Notes: generated by a model from the sequence alone, not told the origin. A DNA stretch of 5,772 nt from CAYJGN01 sp964369635 (GCA_964369635.1 CAYJGN010000074.1:1-5772); one strand, 5' to 3'; shown: positions 1 through 5,772, counted from the first letter of the stretch. Program-made: numbers and translations.

Positions 1-997
1 CTGCAAAGAAGATATTGCTATTTGTCTTTAGCGATAAATCAGAGTTTAGAAGCGCTGGAGAATTTATAAAGCTATTTCTATGCATAACGCCATATCTTAA
101 AATATCCATATTTTTAAGAGCCGGTATAAGCGAAAACACTCTTCTTTGCTCGCCAAACTTCAAATTTGTCTGAAATCCAACAAGGTTATACAGCGTTTTT
201 TCTCGGTCTTCCGCTCGAAGCTGCACTACCGCATACGGCCATCTGCCTGTTTTCGGGTCATCAAGACCTACCGGCTTTAGCGGTCCATAACGCAGGGTAT
301 CAACTCCACGTTTGGCGAGAATTTCAACCGCCATGCACCCCTCATATACCATACCGCGCTCAAATTCTTTAAGTATAACAGTTTCCGCCTTTGTGAGCTC
401 CTCCACAAAATGCAGATACTCCTCTTTGTTTAGCGGACAGTTTATATAATCAGCATCTCCTCTATCATACCGAGCTGCTAAATAAGCGTTCTCCATATCG
501 ACAGACTCTGCCGTTATAATAGGCGCTGCCGCATCGTAAAACGATAGATTTTCACCGCAGAGATTTGATATCTCCTCTGCAAGAGCTCCATCGGTTAGGG
601 GGCCCGTTGCAATAATAGTTATACCGCTTGGTATCTCTGTGACTTCACCATTTACAACCTCGATATTTCTATCGTTTTTAACCATTTCGGTTATCTCACT
701 CGAGAACAAAAGCCTATCAACGGCAAGAGCACCACCGGCTGAAACTTCATGCTTTTTTGCCGCTGCAACAACTGCTGAACCGAGATATTCCATCTCTGCT
801 TTTAAAAGACCTGCCGCAGAGTTCACCCTTTTTGCCTTTAGTGAGTTTGAGCAGACGAGCTCTGCAAAGTTATCACTCTCATGCGCCGCACTTTTGCGAA
901 TCGGTTTCTGCTCAAAAAGCCGAACAGCAACTCCTTCTCTTGAAATAGCGAGCGCAGCTTCGCACCCAGCAAGCCCTGCACCTATAACATTAATCAT
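1..997 (-). CDS. trmFO: TrmFO, folate/FAD-dependent tRNA m5U54 methyltransferase (3' end missing)
   Basis: The enzyme family makes 5-methyluridine at position 54 in the tRNA T-loop, taking the carbon from methylenetetrahydrofolate and the electrons from FAD; it is cytosolic. I translated 332 uninterrupted codons from the ATG at 997-995. Seen: an N-terminal FAD-binding dinucleotide motif GAGLAG (residues 6-11), AAHESDNFAELVCSNS (37-52), the AGGALAVDR stretch (87-95) and YEGCMAVE (218-225). Cys49 and Cys221 align with the two catalytic cysteines known from Bacillus TrmFO (Cys53 and Cys226). Family members run to about 435 residues, so roughly 100 C-terminal residues lie beyond base 1; the visible end, NIFFA, is where the conserved FFAGQ motif would begin. 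The start overlaps the topA end by 8 bases, and AAGG at 1007-1004 is well placed as its ribosome binding site. No frameshift is visible. Identification is near certain. Confidence 0.96.
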   Translation of the reverse strand, partial: MINVIGAGLAGCEAALAISREGVAVRLFEQKPIRKSAAHESDNFAELVCSNSLKAKRVNSAAGLLKAEMEYLGSAVVAAAKKHEVSAGGALAVDRLLFSSEITEMVKNDRNIEVVNGEVTEIPSGITIIATGPLTDGALAEEISNLCGENLSFYDAAAPIITAESVDMENAYLAARYDRGDADYINCPLNKEEYLHFVEELTKAETVILKEFERGMVYEGCMAVEILAKRGVDTLRYGPLKPVGLDDPKTGRWPYAVVQLRAEDREKTLYNLVGFQTNLKFGEQRRVFSLIPALKNMDILRYGVMHRNSFINSPALLNSDLSLKTNSNIFFA

Positions 998-3239
998 CGC
1001 TCACCTTTTTAGTTGCCGCTTTTTTTGTAGTTGAAGTGCTTTTAGTGGTAGTTTTCTTTGCCGGCGCTTTTTTAGTTGTCGTCTTTTTTGTTGCTGTTTT
1101 TTTAGTTGCTGTTTTTTTAGTTGCTGGTTTTTTAGTTGTTTTAGAATCGGCAGTTTTCTCTGCTACTTTCTTCTCTTTTGTATATCCACAACCATCTTTA
1201 AGACAGCTCACCGCTCCACCGCGGAACCCTTTTTTAAAGAGGGTACTACCGCACTCAGGGCAGTTTTCTTTCTGCGGTATATCCCATGTCATAAAATTGC
1301 ATTCTGGATAGTTTTTGCAGCCGTAAAATTTCTTGCCTTTTTTGCTCTTATTCTCGACTAAATTGCCCTCGCACTGTGGGCATTTACCTGAAACTTCAAC
1401 TATAAGTTTCTTTGTGTTTGTGCATTCAGGGAAACCAGGACATGCTAAGAATTTCCCAAATCTTCCCTGTCTTATAATCATATTTTTACCGCAGAGCTCA
1501 CAGATAATATCTGTCTCCTCTTCTGGTATTTTAAATTTCTTACCCTCGGTTTCAACCTCTGCTTTCTCAAAGGTCTTTATAAAGTCGCCATAAAAAGAGG
1601 ATAAAATCTCTCTCCAGTCAACTGCTCCCTCTTCTATCTTATCGAGGTTTTCTTCCATGCCGGCGGTGAATTTTATATTGATAACGCTATCAAAATAATC
1701 GTCCATCAGCTTGCTTGTAACTTCGCCAGCAGCAGTTGGCTTTAGCGCTCTGCCCTCACGCTCAACATAGTTTCGAGCTATAATAGTTCCGATTGTCGGC
1801 GCATAGGTAGACGGTCTGCCGATGCCGTTCTCCTCGAGCAGACGGATAAGGGTTGCCTCTGTAAACCGTGGTGGTGGCTGGGTGAAATGCTGATTTCCCT
1901 TTATATCTAAAAGCTTTAGAATTTCATCCTGCGAGAGCGGTGGGAGAGCGGTGTTTCCCTCGTCCTCCTCGTCCTTTTTCTCCTCATAGAGAGCTGTGAA
2001 CCCATCGAACTGGACGGTATAACCCGATGCTTTGAAGAGATTATCAGCGGCTCCGATATCAACTCGCACCGTCTGCAAAACAGCATTTTCCATCTGGCTT
2101 GCAACAAAACGCTCCCAAATAAGCCTATAAACTTTATATTGGTCGGTGGTAAGACTGCTTTTAATGCTCTCAGGAGTTAGAAAAACATCAGTTGGTCTTA
2201 TCGCCTCGTGGGCATCTTGACTATTTTTCTTTTTACTATAAAACTTTGGTGTTTCGGGTAGATATTTGCTTCCGAAAGTGCTCTCTATATAGCTTCGAGC
2301 GCCGTTTAGCGCTTCCGGTGAAACACGAAGAGAATCGGTTCTCATATAGGTTATAAGACCTGTCGTTTCGCCCGATGGGAGTTTGACACCCTCATAGAGC
2401 GTCTGCGCTATTCGCATTGTGCGCACAGCATTAAAATACATCCGCCTGCTCGCCTCTTGCTGCAAAGTTGATGTTATGAATGGTGGTGCCGGTCGTTTTT
2501 CCCTCTTACCAAAGGTTATTTTGTCTATCTTAAACTGGGCGCCCTCAAGGCTTTTTAGGATAGCATCTGTTTCTTCTTTGTTGTTTAAATCTATCTTTTT
2601 GCCGTCTTTTTTGCTGTGGAATTTCGCTGTAAAGCTCTTGCCATTGCCCAGAAGCAGCGCTTCAATGCTCCAATATTCAGTTGGAGTAAATGCTCTTATC
2701 TCCTCTTCACGGGTAACGATAATATTAACAGCAACCGACTGCACACGACCAGCGGACAGTCCCCTCTTCACCTTGCGCCACAAAAATGGCGATAGCTTAT
2801 ACCCAACTATTCTGTCGAGTATTCGCCTTGCCTGTTGCGCATTGAAAAGGTCTTTGTCAACAGCACGGGGCTGCGCCATTCCGCTCTTAACGCCAGACTT
2901 TGTTATTTCATTAAAGGTAACTCTATTTTCATCTTCTAAATCAAGACCTAAAAGTGCTGCTAAATGGAATGAAATTGCTTCTCCTTCGCGGTCAGGGTCA
3001 GTTGCGAGGTAAACTTTATCAGCTTTTTTCGCTTTTGCCTTAAGCTCTTTTATTATTGCCTCTTTGCCTTTAATATTTTTATATTTCGGCTCAAAACTAT
3101 TCTCAACATCAACACCGAGGGTTGATTTTGGTAAATCTCTAATATGTCCCATAGATGCTATAACATCAAATCCCCGACCGAGATATTTTTTTATCGTCGT
3201 TGCTTTTGCCGGTGACTCAACTATCACTAATTTCTGCAC
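990..3239 (-). CDS. topA: DNA topoisomerase I (type IA), with three zinc ribbons and H1-like tail
   Basis: Relaxes negative supercoils by cutting and passing one DNA strand through a transient 5'-phosphotyrosine link. The 749-residue product has an N-terminal TOPRIM domain (about 1-115) with the acidic residue Glu8 in VESPAKA and the metal-binding DPDREGE (81-87); the core motif LSAGRVQSVA (161-170); and the catalytic Tyr298 in GLITYMRTDS (294-303). Three four-cysteine zinc ribbons follow: Cys580/583/600/606, Cys620/623/641/647 and Cys660/663/679/684, all complete. Residues from about 690 to 745 form a Lys/Thr/Ala-rich tail resembling histone H1, probably a DNA-binding extension. The start is GTG at 3239-3237, with AGAGAGGA 7 bases upstream and the usual family N-terminus (KLVIVESPAKA) right after it; the nearby ATG at 3247 is out of frame. 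The gene follows dprA after 31 bases and overlaps trmFO by 8. The catalytic parts look ordinary; only the tail is lineage-variable. Confidence 0.98.
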   Translation of the reverse strand: MQKLVIVESPAKATTIKKYLGRGFDVIASMGHIRDLPKSTLGVDVENSFEPKYKNIKGKEAIIKELKAKAKKADKVYLATDPDREGEAISFHLAALLGLDLEDENRVTFNEITKSGVKSGMAQPRAVDKDLFNAQQARRILDRIVGYKLSPFLWRKVKRGLSAGRVQSVAVNIIVTREEEIRAFTPTEYWSIEALLLGNGKSFTAKFHSKKDGKKIDLNNKEETDAILKSLEGAQFKIDKITFGKREKRPAPPFITSTLQQEASRRMYFNAVRTMRIAQTLYEGVKLPSGETTGLITYMRTDSLRVSPEALNGARSYIESTFGSKYLPETPKFYSKKKNSQDAHEAIRPTDVFLTPESIKSSLTTDQYKVYRLIWERFVASQMENAVLQTVRVDIGAADNLFKASGYTVQFDGFTALYEEKKDEEDEGNTALPPLSQDEILKLLDIKGNQHFTQPPPRFTEATLIRLLEENGIGRPSTYAPTIGTIIARNYVEREGRALKPTAAGEVTSKLMDDYFDSVINIKFTAGMEENLDKIEEGAVDWREILSSFYGDFIKTFEKAEVETEGKKFKIPEEETDIICELCGKNMIIRQGRFGKFLACPGFPECTNTKKLIVEVSGKCPQCEGNLVENKSKKGKKFYGCKNYPECNFMTWDIPQKENCPECGSTLFKKGFRGGAVSCLKDGCGYTKEKKVAEKTADSKTTKKPATKKTATKKTATKKTTTKKAPAKKTTTKSTSTTKKAATKKVSDD
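1001..1007 (-). promoter_or_regulatory. Ribosome binding site of trmFO inside the topA 3' end
   Basis: The minus strand reads AAGGTGA followed by GCG and then ATG. The core AAGG lies 6 bases before the start codon at 997. It sits within the last topA codons, so ribosomes finishing topA would meet it, which suggests translational coupling (inference). It supports the ATG at 997 as the trmFO start. Confidence 0.7.
1090..1134 (-). repeat. Three tandem 15-bp units within the TopA lysine-rich tail
   Basis: On the plus strand the unit GTTGCTGTTTTTTTA occurs at 1090-1104 and 1105-1119 exactly, and at 1120-1134 with one base changed (T to G at 1127). Each unit encodes a permuted KKTAT pentapeptide. 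Because the unit is a multiple of three, copy-number change would lengthen or shorten the tail without shifting frame. Each of the two exact units contains a run of seven A (coding strand); the third has six. Looser KK-containing repeats extend on both sides, from about 1010 to 1145. Confidence 0.9.
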
Positions 3240-3246
3240 AGAAACA

Positions 3247-3254
3247 TCCTCTCT
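3247..3254 (-). promoter_or_regulatory. Ribosome binding site that fixes the topA GTG start
   Basis: AGAGAGGA on the minus strand ends 7 bases before the GTG at 3239. The last A of the site is also the A of an ATG at 3247-3245, but that ATG is in another frame, reaches a stop after six codons (TAG at 3229-3227) and is too close to the site to use it. The reading frame upstream of GTG is open but has no better-placed start. Confidence 0.75.
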
Positions 3255-3270
3255 TTTAAAAAACTCGTTG

Positions 3271-4320
3271 TTAAATATAGTATTTATCTTCCATACTCTT
3301 AACTATTCCACTCATCTCAAGGGTTGTGAGGGTTATCAAAACATCTGACGGCGAAAGTGCCGTTTCTTCGATTATCTCGTCAAGTGTTTTCATATCCCCT
3401 TTAAGCGATTGTAATATTAACTGCGTATCGTTGTCAAGGATAGCAGTGTCGCTCTGCTCATTTTTTGAAATATTTAGCATATCCAAAAGCTCATCAATAC
3501 CGGTTATTATATATGCCCCATCTGCTATTAAATCGTTGCATCCGCTCTCATCATATAACGGATATGGGACACAAAAAACATTCGCATTATTTTTTGCCGC
3601 AATCGTGCCACTCATTATAGAACCGCTCTTTTTACTAGCTTCTGTCACTATTAAATCATCAGCTATCATCGAAAACAATCTGTTTCGAGCTCTGAAATTA
3701 TACTTCTCAGCTCTTCTGTCCAGTGCAAATTCTGAGATAACAAGTCCGCCTTTTGCTATCTCCTCTCTGAGAGAAACATTATCGGCAGGATAGTCGATAT
3801 TAAACCCATTTGGCATAATACAGATAGATTTTCTCTTCTCCCCAACCGCTACCGACTGGGCAATGCTATCAATCCCAAGCGCAAGTCCGCTGACAATAGT
3901 TGCTCCCGCCATGCAAATAGCGGTCGCTATATCCCTTGTTGCCCGTCTTCCATACTGCGAAACCATTCTGCTACCAACTATCGAAACCCTTCTTCCCTCA
4001 TTTAGAAGGGATATATCGCCTTTTGCATAGAAAAGGATAGGGTGGTCATCAAATGAAAGCAGATACTTTGGGTATCGCTCGCTATTTGCAGCAATAATTT
4101 CAATACCCAGTTTCTCGCATTTGAAATATTCTTCACGGTATTCGCTGATATCTTTCTTTAAAAATATATCAGCCGGCAATTTTTTGAAAAACTCCTCTTT
4201 TGCAAGGGTTTCTCTGTTTTTATAAATTTCTTTTGGTGATATAAACCTCGTTAAAATCTCTTTATTTTTATGGTAGTTTAGGTATAGCGCGTCGTTTAAC
4301 CAGAGATAATATTCAATCAT
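3271..4320 (-). CDS. dprA: DprA/Smf DNA-processing protein
   Basis: DprA binds incoming single-stranded DNA during natural transformation, protects it and loads RecA; many Firmicutes not known to be competent also carry it. The 349-residue product has a poorly conserved N-terminal helical region (about 1-75), the Rossmann-like DprA domain (about 80-285) with VSIVGSRMVSQYGRR (112-126), SGLALGIDSIA (144-154), NFRARNR (208-214), SKKSGSIMSGTIA (229-241) and CNDLIADGA (261-269), and a C-terminal winged-helix-like segment (about 300-349). Length is normal for the family. I chose the ATG at 4320: it overlaps the upstream stop as ATGA and has GGGAG 8 bases ahead. An in-frame ATG at 4335 would add five residues but has no ribosome binding site. 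Some motifs are degenerate compared with well-studied DprA proteins, for instance Cys261 where GTN or GCN is expected after a glycine, but no key part is missing. Confidence 0.95.
   Translation of the reverse strand: MIEYYLWLNDALYLNYHKNKEILTRFISPKEIYKNRETLAKEEFFKKLPADIFLKKDISEYREEYFKCEKLGIEIIAANSERYPKYLLSFDDHPILFYAKGDISLLNEGRRVSIVGSRMVSQYGRRATRDIATAICMAGATIVSGLALGIDSIAQSVAVGEKRKSICIMPNGFNIDYPADNVSLREEIAKGGLVISEFALDRRAEKYNFRARNRLFSMIADDLIVTEASKKSGSIMSGTIAAKNNANVFCVPYPLYDESGCNDLIADGAYIITGIDELLDMLNISKNEQSDTAILDNDTQLILQSLKGDMKTLDEIIEETALSPSDVLITLTTLEMSGIVKSMEDKYYI
3274..3302 (-). promoter_or_regulatory. Candidate sigma-70/sigma-A-type promoter for topA-trmFO
   Basis: The minus strand carries TTAAGA (3302-3297; 4 of 6 matches to TTGACA), a 17-base spacer and TATATT (3279-3274; 5 of 6 matches to TATAAT). 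Transcription would start around 3267 and give a leader of about 28 bases before the topA GTG. It overlaps the last codons of dprA. The region is AT-rich, so a chance match is quite possible; there is no direct evidence of activity. Confidence 0.3.
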
Positions 4321-5078
4321 CTTCTCATCTCCCATAGAAATATAGAAGCCGCAACCGCCGCATTGAGCGACTCGCTCTCACTCCCCATAGGTATTATAAC
4401 TCTTTTTTCCACCTGTTGCAAAATCTCATCGGTAAGCCCTTGCCCCTCATTGCCAATACAAACGCAACATCCGCCACTAAACATCGAGCTATCAAGCTTT
4501 TCGCTCTCATCACCGAGCGCCGCTCCATAAACTGCTATTCCTTGCTCTTTGAAGCTCTCTATCGCCCTAAACTCATCCTCTATTATCGTTGGAATTTTAA
4601 ATATCGCCCCCGCACTGCTCCGAACAACCTTTGGGGAATAATTGTCAACACAGCAGCAAAGATATACAGCATCAATATTAAATGCCGCGGCTGTCCTCAA
4701 AATTGTTCCCATATTTCCAGGGTCTTGCAGCTTTTGCAAAAGCAATACTCTGCTATCTCTATTCGGTTTAAAATCAAACTTTGGCATCTTGCAAACGGCA
4801 AAAACCCCTTGCCACTCTTTGGTATCAGCGAGCTTTTCTGCAACCTCATAGCTTATTTTAAAGCTCTCAGAGATCGAGCAAACTAAAGCTGAAATCTCGC
4901 TCTTTTGCGCTGCGTCCTCGGTATAAAAGAGGGATATTACCTCCCCATAAACTGAAGCCTCGACTACCGATTTCAATCCTTCGATAACGAAAAACCCGCT
5001 CTCATATCGGTATTTTTTCTTATCGCGAAGTTTTATATACTCTTTGATTTTCGGGTTTGTTTTGGATAAAATCTCCAT
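4317..5078 (-). CDS. SpoU/TrmH-family RNA 2'-O-methyltransferase (YsgA-like)
   Basis: A SPOUT-class enzyme expected to transfer a methyl group from S-adenosylmethionine to a ribose 2'-hydroxyl in rRNA or tRNA; the exact target cannot be read from sequence. The 253-residue product has an N-terminal substrate-binding domain (about 1-100, with FFVIEGLKSVVEA at 29-41, typical of the L30e-like SpoU substrate-binding fold) and a C-terminal trefoil-knot domain with all three family motifs: LQDPGNMGTILRTA (117-130, including Asn122 and Arg128), IGNEGQGL (208-215) and the SESLNAAVAASIFLWE region (235-250). ATG at 5078 has GAGAGG 6 bases upstream. It follows rplT by 65 bases and overlaps dprA by 4. Its position after rplT parallels ysgA near infC-rpmI-rplT in Bacillus, which supports a ribosome-linked role (inference). 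Unusual clusters of cysteines occur at 141-143 and 204-207. Family sure; RlmB- versus YsgA-type assignment not. Confidence 0.93.
   Translation of the reverse strand: MEILSKTNPKIKEYIKLRDKKKYRYESGFFVIEGLKSVVEASVYGEVISLFYTEDAAQKSEISALVCSISESFKISYEVAEKLADTKEWQGVFAVCKMPKFDFKPNRDSRVLLLQKLQDPGNMGTILRTAAAFNIDAVYLCCCVDNYSPKVVRSSAGAIFKIPTIIEDEFRAIESFKEQGIAVYGAALGDESEKLDSSMFSGGCCVCIGNEGQGLTDEILQQVEKRVIIPMGSESESLNAAVAASIFLWEMRR
4329..4333 (-). promoter_or_regulatory. Ribosome binding site of dprA, deciding the ATG at 4320
   Basis: GGGAG on the minus strand lies 8 bases before the ATG at 4320-4318, inside the last codons of the methyltransferase gene. The alternative ATG at 4335 immediately precedes this site and has only an AT-rich, purine-poor stretch upstream, so 4320 is the better start. 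Confidence 0.6.
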
Positions 5079-5105
5079 AAATAACCTCTCATTTATATGA
5101 CAATA

Positions 5106-5129
5106 CGCCCGACATTAAGCTGACGGGCG
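5106..5129 (-). other. Imperfect hairpin between rplT and the methyltransferase gene
   Basis: In the 65-base gap after rplT the minus strand reads CGCCCG, 12 bases, then CGGGCG: a 6-bp GC-only stem, with a T-T mismatch and a possible further CA/TG pairing closing a 6-base loop. A G-T wobble could extend the base. It is followed by TATTGTC rather than a run of T, so it is not a standard intrinsic terminator. It may slow polymerase, protect the rplT mRNA end from 3' exonucleases, or be incidental. Confidence 0.5.
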
Positions 5130-5143
5130 CAAGGTTTTTATCT

Positions 5144-5497
5144 TTATAGTGCGGCTTTTGCTTTTTCGCAAAGCGCTGTAAATGCAGTTGCATCTGCAAT
5201 TGCTATTTCAGATAGCATCTTTCTGTTTAGGTCGATGCCAGCTTTTTTAAGTCCGTTTATAAATGTTGAGTAGTTCATACCATTCATTTTACATCCGGCT
5301 GAAATTCTTGTTATCCAGAGTTTACGGAAATCTCTCTTTTTATTCTTTCTTCCGATGTAAGCGTAGTTACCGCTCTTCATCACCTGTTGTTTGGCCATCT
5401 TAAAGCGAATGCTTTTTGCGCCATAGTAACCTTTTGCAAGTTTAATGACCTTTTTTCTTCTCTTTTTGGTCATCATTGCACCTTTTACACGAGCCAT
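5144..5497 (-). CDS. rplT: 50S ribosomal protein L20
   Basis: L20 (bL20) binds 23S rRNA early in large-subunit assembly. The 117-residue product has the family's usual length and its hallmark segments: MARVKG at the start, KLAKGYYGAKS (19-29), a basic stretch GRKNKKRDFRKLWITRI (49-65), and NGMNYSTFINGLKKAGIDL (72-90), ending in EKAKAAL. ATG at 5497 has GGAGGAG 7 bases upstream, and the gene follows rpmI by 21 bases. In Bacillus L20 represses this operon by binding a leader ahead of infC; any such leader would lie beyond the right edge of this window, so that regulation cannot be checked here. Confidence 0.98.
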   Translation of the reverse strand: MARVKGAMMTKKRRKKVIKLAKGYYGAKSIRFKMAKQQVMKSGNYAYIGRKNKKRDFRKLWITRISAGCKMNGMNYSTFINGLKKAGIDLNRKMLSEIAIADATAFTALCEKAKAAL

Positions 5498-5518
5498 TTA
5501 TTTTCTCCTCCGATTATT

Positions 5519-5716
5519 TTATTTATAGGGAATTAGCAGTTTAACTGCCTTCACGTTAGAAGCATCTGCATATGCAGGCATACGAAGCCCTCTTTTACGC
5601 TTAGTCGTCTTTTTATTTAGGATATGACGTCTGTTTGCGTGATTCATCTTAACTTTACCTGATTTAGTCAGTTTAAAGCGTTTTTTCGCTCCACTGTGTG
5701 TTTTAATTTTCGGCAC
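5519..5716 (-). CDS. rpmI: 50S ribosomal protein L35 (GTG start)
   Basis: L35 (bL35) is a small basic protein of the large ribosomal subunit. From the GTG at 5716-5714 the product is 65 residues, the usual length: PKIKTHSGAKKRFKLTKSGK (2-21), HILNKKTTKRKRGLR (31-45) and the C-terminal KAVKLLIPYK. GTG is chosen because the family begins (M)PK-K-H-GA right there, and AAGGAGG lies 9 bases upstream. A TTG at 5758 would extend the frame by 14 codons, but that would translate the ribosome binding site and overlap the infC stop, so it is rejected. The gene sits 16 bases after infC and 21 before rplT, the classic operon order. Confidence 0.97.
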   Translation of the reverse strand: MPKIKTHSGAKKRFKLTKSGKVKMNHANRRHILNKKTTKRKRGLRMPAYADASNVKAVKLLIPYK

Positions 5717-5725
5717 TTTTGTCTT

Positions 5726-5732
5726 CCTCCTT
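5726..5732 (-). promoter_or_regulatory. Strong ribosome binding site of rpmI
   Basis: AAGGAGG on the minus strand immediately follows the infC stop (5735-5733) and lies 9 bases before the GTG at 5716. It is a nearly perfect match to the anti-Shine-Dalgarno sequence and decides in favour of the GTG start over the upstream TTG. Confidence 0.85.
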
Positions 5733-5772
5733 CTACTTTTTAATCTTCGATGTGACAACCGCTACCATGCTG
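5733..5772 (-). CDS. infC: Translation initiation factor IF-3, last 12 codons only
   Basis: IF-3 binds the 30S subunit and helps select the initiator tRNA and start codon. Only the end is present: in the frame beginning at 5771 the residues are SMVAVVTSKIKK followed by TAG (5735-5733). This resembles the end of IF-3, where a Met/Val-rich strand is followed by a short lysine tail (MVMVLAPK-like), although the match is loose. The main support is position: infC lies directly upstream of rpmI in nearly all bacteria, and the stop falls just before the rpmI ribosome binding site. The other two frames offer no comparable ending. Confidence 0.75.
   Translation of the reverse strand, partial: SMVAVVTSKIKK

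Noticed and set aside
639..1034. Open frame of 131 codons on the plus strand, rich in Ser, Phe and Ala
   Set aside because: It lies opposite the trmFO N-terminal region, which has a full set of family motifs; composition is what a reversed alanine- and lysine-rich gene gives, and no ribosome binding site is evident.
1036..1311. Plus-strand frame beginning with a Val/Phe/Ala-rich stretch resembling a signal peptide or membrane helix
   Set aside because: It is the reverse complement of the lysine-rich TopA tail repeats (AAA and ACA codons read as Phe, Val); not a real membrane protein.
2419..3012. Open frame of 197 codons on the plus strand
   Set aside because: Entirely antisense to the catalytic part of topA, with no recognisable domain; treated as a shadow.
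3227..3247. Six-codon ATG frame overlapping the topA start, as a possible regulatory leader peptide
   Set aside because: Its ATG abuts the ribosome binding site with no spacing, so initiation there is unlikely; most simply a chance overlap.
3326..3793. Open frame of 155 codons on the plus strand, hydrophobic and Ser-rich
   Set aside because: Antisense to dprA. The hydrophobic look comes from reversed charged codons, not from a membrane protein gene.
4416..4886. Open frame of 156 codons on the plus strand
   Set aside because: Antisense to the methyltransferase gene, whose three SPOUT motifs lie in this interval.
5106..5140. Intrinsic terminator on the plus strand (hairpin followed by a short T-run at 5135-5139)
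   Set aside because: No plus-strand gene ends near it, the T-run is separated from the stem by several bases, and it is not strong enough to call.
5717..5758. N-terminal extension of L35 from a TTG start
   Set aside because: It reads through the AAGGAGG site and overlaps the infC stop; the family N-terminus starts exactly at the GTG at 5716.

Overview
The window is a compact bacterial chromosomal segment in which every gene lies on the minus strand. In the direction of transcription (right to left) the order is infC (last codons only), rpmI, rplT, a SpoU/TrmH-family RNA methyltransferase, dprA, topA and trmFO (first 332 codons; the gene leaves the window at base 1). Non-coding DNA is limited to gaps of 16, 21, 65 and 31 bases, and two gene pairs overlap (4 and 8 bases). 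No tRNA or rRNA gene, insertion sequence, CRISPR array or prophage gene was seen, and no stretch over 300 bases lacks a gene.

The gene content and order point to a Firmicute, most likely an anaerobic Clostridia lineage. infC-rpmI-rplT is a near-universal translation operon, a YsgA-like methyltransferase near rplT and the order dprA-topA-trmFO are both typical of Firmicutes, and folate/FAD-dependent TrmFO replaces TrmA there. Shine-Dalgarno sites are strong (AAGGAGG, GGAGGAG), and the coding sequence is moderately AT-rich with A/T-ending codons. A genus cannot be named from this; assignment to the Oscillospiraceae or relatives would be a guess.

Region by region: 5733-5772 is the infC tail; 5144-5716 encodes ribosomal proteins L35 and L20; 5079-5143 is the longest gap and holds an imperfect hairpin that may separate the ribosomal part from what follows; 4317-5078 encodes the RNA methyltransferase, coupled by an ATGA overlap to dprA (3271-4320); 990-3239 encodes DNA topoisomerase I with three zinc ribbons and a lysine-rich histone H1-like tail containing a 15-bp DNA repeat; 1-997 encodes TrmFO, whose start lies inside the end of topA. 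Functionally the cluster combines ribosome assembly, RNA methylation (methyltransferase, TrmFO) and DNA handling (DprA in DNA uptake, TopA in supercoil relaxation). This is mostly conserved housekeeping. I found no convincing sign of a new defence, mobile or biosynthetic system; the points deserving a second look are small ones (repeat-bearing TopA tail, start-codon choices, a candidate internal promoter, the intergenic hairpin).
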